Assembly: GCA_019400425.1 (NCBI GenBank)
Contig: JAFREE010000036.1
Coordinates: 62,001 to 126,000, forward strand
Origin: Hymenochaete sp. R1
Taxonomy: Eukaryota > Basidiomycota > Agaricomycetes > Hymenochaetales > Hymenochaetaceae
Reading direction: 5' to 3'
Length of the DNA: 64,000 bases
Shown here: positions 33,359 through 44,651 of the stretch, piece after piece
Position numbering within the stretch: position 1 is the stretch's first letter
Layout of the letters: every line of letters begins with the position of its first letter
Translations under genes and position numbers: made by a program
The notes under the pieces: generated by a model
What the model was told of the DNA's origin: nothing
The model's database searches: none
The model's input: the letters and a program-made list of their open reading frames with translations, nothing else

Positions 33359-35093
33359 ATGGAAAGCGATGGGGAGTCACCCGCGCTTTGCCCTTTCGAG
33401 GGCCCCGAGAAACTCCTTGAGGTTTGGTTCGCGCCCTCACAGGACCATATACCTGACACGGATGCGGATGGCAATCCCGTCCCGTTAGAGAAACGGGGAT
33501 TGAGGGCAGTGGAAAGGTGTGTGTGGGAAGATATGCTTAGCATTGTCAAGTGCAAGGTCCTCAGTGTTGTCTACGGCAAGGAGATGGATGCGTATCTCCT
33601 CAGGTATGTCCATCCGTTCATTTAAGTTTTTCCTCTTCCGGCTGCGAATCTAAAAGTCAACTTAAAGTGAATCATCTCTCTTTATATCGCCCCACCGCCT
33701 CATTCTAAAGACCTGCGGTACCACCCTAAACCTCCTCGGTCTTCCTCGCATTCTCGCTATAGCAAAAGGACATGCACAGCCCTCCCTTCCAGCGGTTTAC
33801 CGTCTGTTTTATTCTCGCAAAGCGTTCATGTTTCCCGACAAGCAGCTCGGTCCCCATCGGGACTGGGCACTCGAGATTGAATATCTGGATCGTTTCTTTG
33901 AATCAGGGGCGGCGTATACGGTGGGCAAAGTCAACGGAGACCATTGGCTTTTGTATATGACCGAGCCCGGCGACATTGGTAGCTCTTCTTCCCCAGGGTC
34001 CTCCGTGGGAGAATACGAAACTGAGAACGAAGAACCCGGGGTGACGGGACTCGAATATGATCTAGCGAGTACGTCGCTTTCCGGGGATTCTAGGATCTCA
34101 TCTCTTAATGTGCGTCCCAAATCGAGCGTGAATCTTCGAGGACAACGCAAAGAAAAATGGTCGCTTGTGAGTCCAGGCGGACTATATACTCTTCCTTCCC
34201 CGCCGTCCTGTGGCCCACCTCAACAAGATTACACCATCGAAATTCTCATGACACACCTCGGCGCACACGCTCGCTCTGCGTTCTTCACTCCCGATTTTGT
34301 CGATCCATCGGGAGAAGGGGGCCCTTCGCCAGGCGAGCATGCGGCTCAGTTGAGTGATGAGCTTGGTATCAGTGAAATTTTTCCAAAAGAGGGGACGGAG
34401 CTGGATGCGTGGACGTTCAGTCCGTGTGGATATAGTGCGAATGCGCTTGTGAGATGGGGGAAGGATGCAGGTTGTGGTGGGAGTGCTGATGTACATGCGG
34501 ACGGGAAAGATGGGCCGTCGGGGGTGGAAGATGAGGAAACTGGAGAAGGGTATTACACGATTCACGTCACGCCTGAAGACGGCTGGTCTTACGCAAGTTT
34601 CGAGTGTAACATCCCGCTCGCCCCTCGAGCTTCCCACCACCACCATCACCACCACCAAAGCACCGACAACAACTCCAGCACCCACCCCGACGCCCACGTG
34701 CATCCCCGTTCGCTACCAGACCTACGCACCCTCGTCCAGCGCGTCGTTCGCATCTTCGAGCCAGGCCGTCTCTCCCTTACGCTCTTCGTTGCCTCCGAGT
34801 CCGAGTCTGACGCTCAGGCTCAACTCGAAGGAGAGCACTACGAGGAGGAAGAGAAGGAGGCGGTGGTGGATGCTGCGCAACGCGCATTCAAGGCTGCGTT
34901 GGCACGTGTCCCAGCTCGAACTCAGGACTCTGGGTCACTTACTGAAGTCGAAGGCGAGGGAGAGGGTAATAAAGGGGCAAGGGAGAAGGTGGAGAAGAAG
35001 ACGTTCACGTCGTACAGGCGCACGGATAAGATTAACTACGAGTTTGGGGGATATGACCTTGCGTTTGCGACATTTGAACGGACGGATAAGTGA
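33359..35093 (+). CDS. SPE2: S-adenosylmethionine decarboxylase proenzyme
   Basis: Two exons, 33359-33603 and 33668-35093, 556 aa. The protein self-cleaves at Glu83-Ser84 (LLSESSLFISPHRLILKTCG, formed exactly at the splice junction) so that Ser84 becomes the pyruvoyl cofactor. Other active-site parts: LEVWFAPS near the N terminus, FSPCGYSANALV (proton-donor Cys at about residue 333) and YYTIHVTPEDGWSYASFE (processing Ser/His, about 380). It makes decarboxylated AdoMet for spermidine synthesis. At 556 aa it is far longer than yeast Spe2 (396 aa) or the human enzyme (334 aa). The extra sequence is polar: a Ser/Gly/Glu stretch after VNGDHWLLYMTEPGD, a run of seven His codons at 34635-34655, and an acidic/Lys-rich stretch near the C terminus. 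Confidence 0.94.
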
Positions 35094-35685
35094 AAATTTG
35101 ATAATTCCGTCAATGGGACGTAGAGGATGAGGAAATGGTACGGAGCTATAGCTGGACATTCGTACGTTGTTATACGATTTATGTTGTGGATTTCATCCTA
35201 GTTTAATCACACGACGCTTTTGCTTCCTGCCCTTCTCGTTGAATTTTTTGCCCTTGGTCCTGTTATGCTGAGTCTCAGAGTCGTAGTATGAACGGAGCAT
35301 TTTATTTATACGCGAACACTGGGCAAATTCCTTCTATTCAACTGTATCTACGTCAAGCTTTGGTAGACCAATGAGTATACGGTGAAACTGAAAAGATTGT
35401 GACTTGGATGCAGTTGGACAAGGAATTGCCACTCAAATATCTCAATTGATTCTTGTTTGCCCACTCCAAGCTCATAGACTTTGTAATTACTTTTATAGTA
35501 CATGAGAGTGACATAAAAATTTGAGAACGAAAGGTAGACATTTATCGAGTATGCAAAGGAAACAAGCACCAGTACTCTGACCAAATGGATGGGAGGAGCA
35601 CGTATGCAAGGACAAATTTTTCATTTGACCTTCCTCTTCTTCCTCTCTATTAAAATTGAATTGGCACAAATACTGCGACGTGATG
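35094..35685. other. Convergent 3' intergenic region
   Basis: 3' flanks of SPE2 (+) and the F-box/LRR gene (-). Short minus-strand frames at 35350-35580 and 35493-36041 have no recognisable content and partly overlap the F-box gene in other frames. Confidence 0.4.
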
Positions 35686-37140
35686 TCAAGCTTCTCGACC
35701 CGATTGATCAAAAAGGTAAATGACTTTCTTGTACCCATTATTTTTCTCTTTGACTCGCACTTGCCAGCAGTCGGTGAAGGCGTTCGTGATGTTGGCCATA
35801 TCGACAAGCAACCCTTCGAAGATGGGGCAGATATATTTCTCATTTTCGAGATCTTTAACACAGTCGAATGCGATCGTAAACGGCCTAAGCGTGGAGCGAG
35901 TGTATGCCATGTTGATGAATGACCCCAATCCGAATCCATCTGGAACTTCATCGCTCGTAACGGTGATACGTCGAAGGTTGGGGCACACAATAGTGCTGTC
36001 ATTGGATATCGCCAGTCCCGTCCAAAACATCTCAATGCCATGCAGATAGTAGAAACACAGCTTTTCTAAGGTTGGCACGGCCTCCATGAGCGAAAGAAGG
36101 CTTACGTACCAATCCTCGCCTTTGAATTCCGGTTGCAAGTTAATGGTGAGGACTCTCAAAGGCGGAATAGGCTCGGAACGCAGCAACATTGCTTCTGCAA
36201 AATCAAAGTTCGTGTCCGGAGTTTCACTCTCTTCTCTGAAGTGAAGAGATAGAGTTTCCAGCGACGGTACTATGAGACGCATAAGAAGGGGTTGATGGTC
36301 ATCTGCGCCGAGCTCCAAGTTCTTCAGCTGCGAAAGAACGATCGGGGATCTGTTCTCTCCAAGCGGGGTCCACAAGCCACCTTCCAAGTGTTTTGGCTCA
36401 ATTATAAGCGTCTTTAAGCATGGACAATGTTCCGCAAAGCTCGCTACGGCCATGCATAGCTCCAGCTCGGTCTGTTCGAAATACATCGTCAATGTAGTCA
36501 AAAGAGGCGCCAAAGCCTGTCCTTGAGCTACCGGCGATGCAGGAAACCCGATTATGGGTTTGGGCAACTTGAACGTGGTCCAGGGTATTCCAAGAGGGGC
36601 AAAGCTACTGGCATTGCAGCGCAAGTCGTCAGAATCGTCACGGAGATAAGTGTCGAGACTCAACCAAGTGAGGCGGGGGCAATTCGTTAGGCTCACGCTG
36701 AATCCTGGATCCATTGTGCTGCCAGTAATGCCAATGTGCATCTCTCCCCAACGATACTGCTCCTTGAATACCATCGTAATAATCTTTTCTGCGGTTCTAG
36801 CGGCCTTTTTCTTGTTATGGTCGGGTTCAAGCAAGTAAATCTCGATGCATCCGATGATTGTGGCGCTCTTCGAGCGTTCGATCCACAGTGAGAGGAGCCT
36901 AATTGCGGCGGTGCGGCCTCGAGGCGAAGCAAGGCCATTTCTGTAGGAAAACGAGAAACGAGCCCAAAGGCGTGGCTCGCGCAATGCAGCATACCTCCAC
37001 AGTCTACAAGTTTTCGAGATAGCCATGATCGTTTTCTTGTACTCTTCATCCGTAGTATCCTCGACGGCCCAAATGAAGATGGGGGAAATGAGCTCCGGTG
37101 CTAATAGTGCCAAAGAAGGGATTGAGTCAAAGCTGACCAT
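35686..37140 (-). CDS. F-box-like protein with leucine-rich repeat region
   Basis: Single exon, ATG at 37140, 484 aa. The start MVSFDSIPSLALLAPELISP with IFIWAVED and the following ISKTCRLWRYAALREPRLWA is the F-box-like module typical of the large agaricomycete F-box families. The remainder is an irregular LRR series (CPRLTWLSLDTYL, LTTLTMYFEQTELELCMAV, CPCLKTLIIEPKHLEGGLW, LSQLKNLELGADDHQPLLM, VPSLETLSLHFREESE, VPTLEKLCFYYLHGIE, CPNLRRITV). Such proteins are presumed SCF substrate receptors; substrates are unknown. A decayed relative in the same orientation lies just upstream (37300-39126). Confidence 0.85.
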   Translation of the reverse strand: MVSFDSIPSLALLAPELISPIFIWAVEDTTDEEYKKTIMAISKTCRLWRYAALREPRLWARFSFSYRNGLASPRGRTAAIRLLSLWIERSKSATIIGCIEIYLLEPDHNKKKAARTAEKIITMVFKEQYRWGEMHIGITGSTMDPGFSVSLTNCPRLTWLSLDTYLRDDSDDLRCNASSFAPLGIPWTTFKLPKPIIGFPASPVAQGQALAPLLTTLTMYFEQTELELCMAVASFAEHCPCLKTLIIEPKHLEGGLWTPLGENRSPIVLSQLKNLELGADDHQPLLMRLIVPSLETLSLHFREESETPDTNFDFAEAMLLRSEPIPPLRVLTINLQPEFKGEDWYVSLLSLMEAVPTLEKLCFYYLHGIEMFWTGLAISNDSTIVCPNLRRITVTSDEVPDGFGLGSFINMAYTRSTLRPFTIAFDCVKDLENEKYICPIFEGLLVDMANITNAFTDCWQVRVKEKNNGYKKVIYLFDQSGREA

Positions 37141-37299
37141 ACTTTAGCCGAAGAGGGAGGGATACTCGTCAGCTCGACACGTGGTAACAAGCTCGATTGA
37201 AAAGGACATACTTTTTGCGAATCAAATATAAGATGATAGTTGGAATGGGAATCAAACATGATTTTGTGGCCCGGGTGACAAGGCTTTTAAAGCGATATA

Positions 37300-39126
37300 G
37301 ACAGTTAGAGCCTTCGTGCCAGTGGCTCAACCCTAGCAACATTAGCACGACTTAGAGAAAAGAAATATAAAGGTCTGAGGTCTCGTTGACGCCAGAACAA
37401 TGAATTTGAAAGAACAAGCAATTGTCTTGAACTCGAAATCCTTGATTCATCTACCTTTGAGATTTTTCGGATTGTGAAGCATTCTGTCGAGGGCACCCTG
37501 AATCCTTTTGCTGGTATCATAAGCGTGAAGGTGGTGCACTTGTTTCGGAAACGCGAAAGTAGCATACCGATAGATTTGTCCAAAAGCTTTCCGGGGTCTT
37601 GCCGTCGTTAGGCTCGATAAACCGGAGATTCGAACACGGTGATCCTGTATCTGACTGTCGTTTATGGGTCATTGTTCGGTCCCAATCATTCGATACCATT
37701 AAGGCGGACGAGCTGTAGCCCTTTCAAAGTCGGCAAAGTCCTCCAGAACGAAAGAAGTATATCCCACTTCTCGTCTTGTCTGAAGGGCGTGTCGATACCG
37801 AGTCTTCTCAAAGATGATATAGTTGTGAATCAATATAACAACGCCCGAACACGTTTAGTACGTTAGCTCGTAGCCCCTCCTTTATTTAAATGAGGTTCAA
37901 GGTCAAGGTCAATATCATGGATGCAAAAGTTCTGACGATCGTGGCACCCTTTTAAAAAAAAGGATCATACCGAGGCAAGATTGACCGCGGTGCCATAACC
38001 TTCCGTTGAGCCTAGATCGTCTGCAATTTCAAAGGTCCAGAAGCCTGAATTGAACTGCAAAATCCCTTCGAGGATGATACGTTTTGGAGACGTTCATAAA
38101 GTCCACTCTATACTCTTTATACTGGCTACCTTCAATCGCCAAGGGGACGATCTGAAACACGAGCTCCGGCATTTATAGGGCCCAGGTGACGACTCACGGA
38201 CGTGGTGACCGAAAAGAGAAAGAAAGGAAGCTTTACTCTCGGTAGACATAAGTTGAAGCCACCTGTCTAGATACTTTCGATCAAGTTGAGGGTTGATGGT
38301 CAATTGTAGAGACGTATTCTATGGATGTTCCTCTAAGGACGAGCCAACGTCCCGGTACATGAGCCACGCTCTCGTAAGGCTCTTCATGCTCTAAATGAAA
38401 AGAGTCAAACAATGACCCAGCGGAACGTAGCCATAATGCTGTTTCAATCGCGATGCATTCGACAAAAAAGTGTGGTCAATTCATTGCAGGCGACGTCGAC
38501 ACGTGTTGTAAGTTATGCTTACCGCGATCGTGAAGGCTCCTGCCAGTGGGACAAAGCACTGGGGCAGTTAGGATAGTTCCGCTTTGAATCCAATATCCCT
38601 ATTTAGATGCGACTTGTGACGGGGCCCCTTAATGAAAGACTTTCTTCTGAAGCAGTGCTGTGTGGTGTGTTAGCGATAGCGGATGAGACGATCGCGCGGT
38701 TAAACGTGATGGGCCGGCGACGCTGAGGACTTTGAGTGCATTCCTTAAACAGACGGGTACATCACAAGTCCGTATTATCTCTCTGATGGCCTTGTCTTGC
38801 TGATCGTAGTCAAAAGTAAAGTTGAAAAGGCTCGATCCACTCTTTGACTTCGACTCGACTTCAGAAAGCCTTACAAAAATAATTCTTAAAATGGAAGGTG
38901 CACTTCCCACGGCGCCGATCCTCCACGGATCCGTGAAGAACGCGACCCTCTTCAGTCTAAGTCTTCTTTCTCTTACTGTAACTTTAAGTCGACTTTTTTC
39001 AAACTCCAAGTGCAAATTGTGTACATGCTCTTCCAGTTTCAATCTCTCTCCGATGATTCCGCTCTGAGCTTTGGCATAGACCTGTGCTTCCTCGGACATC
39101 GCTTGCTTGCGCTCTGCAATGATCAC
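37300..39126 (-). pseudogene. Decayed F-box/LRR gene related to its neighbour
   Basis: No intact frame spans this region, but consecutive minus-strand fragments in different frames look like pieces of one F-box/LRR gene read from right to left. There is an N-terminal coil (ERLKLEEHVHNLHLEFEKSR) with ILRIIFVRLSEVE near 38880; then TRAWLMYRDVGSSLEEHP near 38370; LTINPQLDRKYLDRWLQLMS with SFLSLFGHH near 38260; DILLSFWRTLPTLKGLQLVR and LNGIE near 37740; and CSNLRFIEPNDG near 37640. The last two correspond to VPTLEKLCFYYLHGIE and CPNLRRI of the intact gene at 35686-37140. The frames change and stops interrupt, so I call it a pseudogene; a strongly split functional gene is not fully excluded. Confidence 0.45.
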
Positions 39127-40029
39127 TCAACTGTCTGTCAGCAGTAATCATGATACTACATGGGACTACGGGTTTGATCGCAACACCTCCCGTCTCTTGC
39201 GCTGAATTTCATATGCAGGTCCTGACTTATCATCTGTCGTGGAGCGTCGGCGATTCGTCTGGTCATACCATACTGTGCCGTCGCCACAATGAAATATTAT
39301 ACCCACTGTATCAAAAACAGGCGGTTACTGTTACTGTGGGTGCAGAAAGATGCTCGCAACCCGATATGTTGCTCTTCTTTCCGGCTCCGTTATGCTTTAT
39401 ACTCTTGGCTCGGCTTCCGCATACATGTCTACGCGCGGACTGCCGGAACACGACACCCGCCGTATCCCCCCTCTCGCCATCCTATTTGAAGGACGGTATT
39501 CAAAGGACGGGTATCAATCTCAACTCAACTCAACCTAATCGGTCTACAACTTCGGCTTCGACTTCGATCAGTCTCCGCGAACGCGCACTTCCTCACAATC
39601 CGATTTATCCCTGTGGAACTTTATTTGAAGCATATCCCGACCCAGTTTGACGCCTAGGGATTACATCTTCCTTTTCTTCCTCTTCGCCCCTCTGGCTCTT
39701 CTTTTGTCGTGCTTAGGAGGAGAAGCAAGCAAAGAGGACTTCTGGCTCGCTCCTTTTGGGACCCTGCACGATCACTGGTCCACTTCACCATCAGCTAATC
39801 AGTCAAGAAACAAACTCCACTACCCGGTCATTATATGTCCTTTTTATAGCGCTCCTACATCTATCCATCCATTCGGGCCCTTTAGACTCTTATTTGTTGT
39901 TCCTTTCTCTTGGCCCACTCAAAAACCCCATCCGCCAAAGCTGCAATCTTTGGCTCCTCGCTCGCCGTCGCTCCCCCCGCCCCCCTCGCCCTCCTATCTG
40001 AATCAACCCTCACCTTTCTGGGGTCGGTC
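39127..40029. other. Region upstream of the PP2C gene with a possible 5' exon
   Basis: A frame at 39350-39538 (MLATRYVALLSGSVMLYTLG..) starts with a hydrophobic signal-anchor or presequence-like stretch. It could be an upstream exon of the PP2C gene, which otherwise starts without a targeting sequence although related PDP-type phosphatases are mitochondrial. I could not find a unique donor/acceptor pair joining them, so it is left outside the CDS. The remainder is CT-rich (about 39640-39720 and 39950-40015) and may be promoter or 5' UTR. Confidence 0.35.
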
Positions 40030-42427
40030 ATGAACGTAGTGCGTTTGTCTCCTGCGAGCCCCACAGAAGATCTTCGCGCACTCCAGGAAGTCTCGGGCTT
40101 CGCCAGGACGGACCGGACGTGGTTTACGTCTGGCAGCTGGACTTACCGCAAGCTGACGGATGAGCAGGTCGACGAGGAGCTCTTGCGTACGGCACTTCAA
40201 GGCTCAGACGGGCCGGTGGAATACGCCAGTCTGCAGCCGTGCACCTCCTATGAGGTTCGATCACAAGACCGAGTGTGTGTACAGAAGTGGGATATGCCTG
40301 GAGGTCGGTGGACGTTTGCTGCTGTTTTCGATGGTGAGTTTCTAAGTTTGTCTGTGTTGGCTGCTAGCCGGGATCTATTCCTGTGTTTTGGTAACTTTGA
40401 CCGAACGGGGCTTGTTTGTTTAATTTGCTTGTGCAGGTCACGGAGGCCACGATACAGTTGAATCTGCTGCGGGGTCTCTGCCCAGCAGGATACAAATGTC
40501 ATTGCAATCTTTGCTTGCCCGAGGAACCACCGATCCCGACTTGAAAGACACTATCTCCCGCCTTCTCAGAGAAGCCATCGTTGAAACAGATCAAGCTCTT
40601 ACCAATGACTTTCTTCGGCCTTTCCCTCGGAATGCTGGTGCCGTATCCCGATTAAACGATCGAACCATCAGTGCCATACTCAAGTCAGAAGATAAGGAAA
40701 GCATGGGGAAGGCGCCGTTGTCAGTGAAAAGGTGTCTGCAGGGAACGACCGTCCTGTTGACTTTGGTTGATCCATCGAGAGAAAATATGTGGTTGTCTAA
40801 TCTGGGAGATTGCCGAGCTGGTGAGTCAGCTCTGTTAGCTTCGCACCATAGCATCCCCTCCCATTTTAGCTTATATCGTACGATCAGAGTCCGGAGTTGT
40901 TGAGAGGGGAGAAGAGAAGGGGGGAGACAAAGACTCGTCACTCGCTTGACTGCTGACCAGTCCCTTGCTAACTTGTCTCACCTACTTAGTACTGGTGTCC
41001 CAGAAGCCTAATGGAATTCATGTCGGCCGACGACTCAGCGACATCCACAACGGCAGCAACGCACGCGAACTTAGGCGAATAAGAAACGAGCACCCGGAAG
41101 AACAAGGTTGTGTCATCAACGATCGTGTACTCGGATTTCTGGATCCGACTCGAGGTGAGTTTATGCATACCTTTGACTCAGAGTTATCGGGCTTCGAACT
41201 TCGATAATTTGGTTATCTCTGCGCGTTCATGCGGATGGAGTTATATTCGGCTTTGTGCTTTGACCATTCGGTGTGGGTCTACGACTCACGTTCTGGAATT
41301 ATCTCTATTGATATTGAGACGGGAACGTATCTTCCTTTCATTTCGTTATCGCAAGTCGACGCATGGCGTACGACCTTGACTCTCACTTGTCACACACAGT
41401 TACTGACACCCTGGTCATTCATGCTCCATTTCGACACACTCTCGTCTGTGATACCGACTTCATATGCAAACTATATATACTCAAAACACACCGCGCTTCA
41501 TCGCGCCAAACCCGATCTACCCCGATTTCAATAACATCTATGTCTGTCCTCGCCATTTATCACCATCGTTTACTACCAAACCATAACTGGCCGTCCGTCT
41601 TCCGGCATACATCATAATATTTCATATCATATCGCACTACATCAAACGGTGGCCCCAATCTCTCCTGTCATTTGGAATCGTCGGCTGCGTCCCAACCTTC
41701 TTTCCTTGTCCCTTACTGTCATCAAGCCTTGGGTGACACATGGATGAAGCTTCCGGCCGCGTACTCACATAGGATATTCATGCGCACGCAGGAGTTTAGG
41801 GATGCAGGACTCTCAAGCGACATCGTGGAGCGTCTGCGAAGGCCACCGTATGTGTCGAGTGAGCCGCAGGTCATGCATCGGCGAGTCTCACGTCAGATGG
41901 GATTAGGAAGCAGTAATGGGATAGGCAGTTCGAATGGCATAAGACGTAGCCATGGGCAGTCACAAGGACAACCACAACTACGAACGACGGGAGGAAGGGA
42001 AGGACATACAAGATTGAGCCCTGCGATGGTCACAGGGACCCGGCGTACGGGACAGAACGGATCGGAACCGAGAGACGAAAGTCTAATCGACGTGGCGCTT
42101 GTGCTTTGCTCAGATGGGCTAGTGGATCTGTACGAGGAGCAAGACATGGAAGAGGTGGCGTATCTGAATCGATGGGCTTCGGTTATCGGCGGAGGTAGGG
42201 GAACGAACAATGGGACGGGGACACGGGGTGGTGGACATTCGAGTAGATGTGGTTCTGAGCAAGGGCGAGGACAAGGGCGAAGAGGAAGAGGATTAGGGTC
42301 CGCAGCGATGAGGTTGCTGAGGGATGCCGTGGGTGGGTCGGATCTGAGACGGGCGTCGGCGAACTTGACGGTGGAGATGGAAGAACGATGGATGGATGAT
42401 ACGAGCGTTGTTGTGGTATGGTTCTGA
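40030..42427 (+). CDS. PP2C-type protein phosphatase, pyruvate dehydrogenase phosphatase-like
   Basis: Start at ATG 40030 (MNVVRLSPASPTEDLRALQE), although a further upstream exon is possible. Four exons; introns near 40335-40438, 40822-40990 and a 572-bp one at 41155-41726. Metal- and phosphate-binding PP2C motifs appear in order: FAAVFDGHGGHDTVE (completed by splicing), CLQGTTVLLTLVD, NLGDCRAVLVSQK, FLDPTRALGDTWMKLP, LVLCSDGLVDLYE and WMDDTSVVVVWF. The PPYVSSEPQV segment after the RALGD motif and the long spacing resemble mitochondrial PDP/Ptc5-type enzymes that reactivate pyruvate dehydrogenase. A Gly/Ser/Arg/Asn-rich insert (about 41890-42060 and 42190-42300) interrupts the C-terminal half. 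Confidence 0.87.
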
Positions 42428-43238
42428 GTCGAACATTGGTAGATGGCCACTGGTCTATCGAATCGCGCTTTGGCTCGATAACATCAATATCATTTGCCTA
42501 TTTGCTCAACAAACTGTTGTTTGTCGGCCATTCTTCCTATCGATTCTACAATCATAATATTACAAGATGTTGGTAAACACACCTTTTTTGGATAGGATTC
42601 AGTAATCAGTAGTCCATGCTGCGCATACCACGAATTCTTCTAAGCATTAAAAGCTCCCTCGTTGGCAATCCATCCCACAGCCCTCCTTTCCCTGTCTTCT
42701 TACAATTACACGTCTGAATGAACTGTACGTGGACAATCAAGTCGTACGGCTGGTCCGTAACTGAGATGGCGAAAGGGTAAACAAGGTTTACAAAGAACCT
42801 TAGTCCTTATTAAACTTTGCGTTGCGGTGCAGGGTCGCAGTCAAAGAAAAATATTGCCTCATGCCTCCTTCGAATGACGGTGCAAATAGTCTCTGCGGGA
42901 AGGTCCGGACGAATTGGGTGATCATACCCATGGTCGAAGGAGGGTCCACAGAAAGAGGATGCCCGAGGGAACGAGACGCAATAAAGTCTTATTACGTTTG
43001 AAGAAGATGGTCGAACATTGTAATACTGTGGCGTGACGGGAGGAATATAGCAAGAGACTCGCAGTTTCGCAGTTGGAGTTGCTTGCGTAGATTAAGGAAG
43101 AATAACGAAGGTAGCAGGGTCGTTGTTTAATGGAAGAACCCGGGCCCCGTCGAGTCTTCGGTACTCGGCACTAAGAATGGTCGTGAGCAGGAGATTGATT
43201 TTGACACAGAATCATCAAAGTCATCTTCTTTGACATTG
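42428..43238. other. Convergent intergenic region, about 810 bp
   Basis: 3' flanks of the PP2C gene (+) and the zinc-finger gene (-). I see no coding exon, tRNA or repeat here. Confidence 0.45.
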
Positions 43239-44472
43239 TCAACGCCTGCCACCACGTCCCCCTGCAGGCATCTTTCGTTTCCTAAACAGACCGCCAGCGG
43301 GCGCATCAGGTATAGGCGCGACCTTCTCTTCCGAGGATTCCTCTTGCTTCAGCCTCGACTGCCCTGCATCACATTCTTCTGCTTTGAGAGAGCTGCCAAT
43401 CGCATCGGCGTTGACGTTCGTTTCGTTTCCATCGGTCAGTGCAGGTTGATCGAAGTCCGGGGTGCCGCCGTTGGCTTCTTGTTTGATGGGGTCGGACATG
43501 GCGAGGGGATCTTGGTAAATCTCCGAGGCGTCCTCCTCCACGGGCGCTGTAGCACGCTTCCAACCGTTTGACTGCCACTTTTCTTTTTGCTCGACCGCAG
43601 CAACGGGCACAGTCGGGGGTTCGCGTTTCAGCGCACCGGAACTCAAATCCGGCCCCGACGGATCCATGCCTTTTCCTTTGTCCTCGTTCTGGCTGCTGCT
43701 TTCTGTGTGGAACTCCTCGGCGGCGGCGTTAGGCTTGCTTTTGAGCTTGATTGGGATGTCACCTGGGTCCCAGAGCTCGCCCAGGCCCAGGTCGACTTTG
43801 CGTCTGCGGAGTTTGAAGTTGCGTTCGTCTTCCAAAGGCTCCTCGGCCTCGCGTTTCTGCACGTTAGCGGACGAGCTATCTTCCTGTGCAGCATCATTAT
43901 TGTCCCCGCCTTCTTCGTGCTTGAGCCTAGATTCTTCTCCGGTGGGGAGCGGAGGGGGTGGTGGGGCTACAACCTCCCACTCGCCCATGACCCCTTGCGT
44001 GCGTTTCCTCTCGAATTCGGCTTTCCGCTTCTCCTCATCTGGGTCGGTGTACCCTAGAGACTGGGCAGTCGAGTAGTTCGACCAAACAGACGCGGGCTTT
44101 TGCGGCTTTTGAGTGACGGGTTTTGGTGCAGGTTCCTGCCGCGATGATGAAGAGGATGCGATGCCCGAGTGAACGTCTTTGGCAAACGCAGCATTTGCAG
44201 CCTACAGAACCCATAAATAAGTCAGGCGTACACTTCAAAGTCAAACGTAGATATTCTCGCACCTCTTCTATCCTTGCTACCTCCCGCTTTTCCTCTGCAA
44301 GATCCTTCTTCCTCCGCTCACCATCCTTGTATAGACTCCTGACGAACCGATCCCTATTCCCTTTATGCCGTAGGCCAGTCTCGTGCTGATTTCTTGATGG
44401 TGCATCGTCCTGAATGTATATATCGCAATATTTGCAAAAATACTTCTTTTTTGAAACCCAGTATTCAGACAT
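43239..44472 (-). CDS. U1/matrin-type zinc-finger protein, WBP4/FBP21-like splicing factor
   Basis: Two exons joined by a 66-nt intron near 44201-44266. The N terminus MSEYWVSKKKYFCKYCDIYI continues to a C-x2-C-x13-H-x5-H finger (FCKYC..RNQHETGLRHKGN), the U1-C/matrin type at the very start of WBP4/FBP21 proteins, followed by a charged helix (RFVRSLYKDGERRKKDLAEE) and YTDPDEEKRKAEFERKRTQG. The rest is acidic and disordered and ends in a basic tail (AGGLFRKRKMPAGGRGGRR). Human WBP4 carries WW domains after the finger; I see none here, as expected of reduced fungal forms. Probably a nuclear pre-mRNA splicing component. It diverges from CDS1 across 179 bp. Confidence 0.82.
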
Positions 44473-44651
44473 GCTTGTCGCTGGTCAAGCGTATGGACTC
44501 GGAGTAGAATCAGGTGTGCGTTCTCCTACCAAGTTTGGTATATAGTTCTCACGATCATAATTTAGCACTCGTCATTGAAGCGAAGCGCACAAGTCCAGCT
44601 GTGCACCCAACGTTAATTTCCTAACCTTTTCAGTCTTCTTCATTGGCAGCG

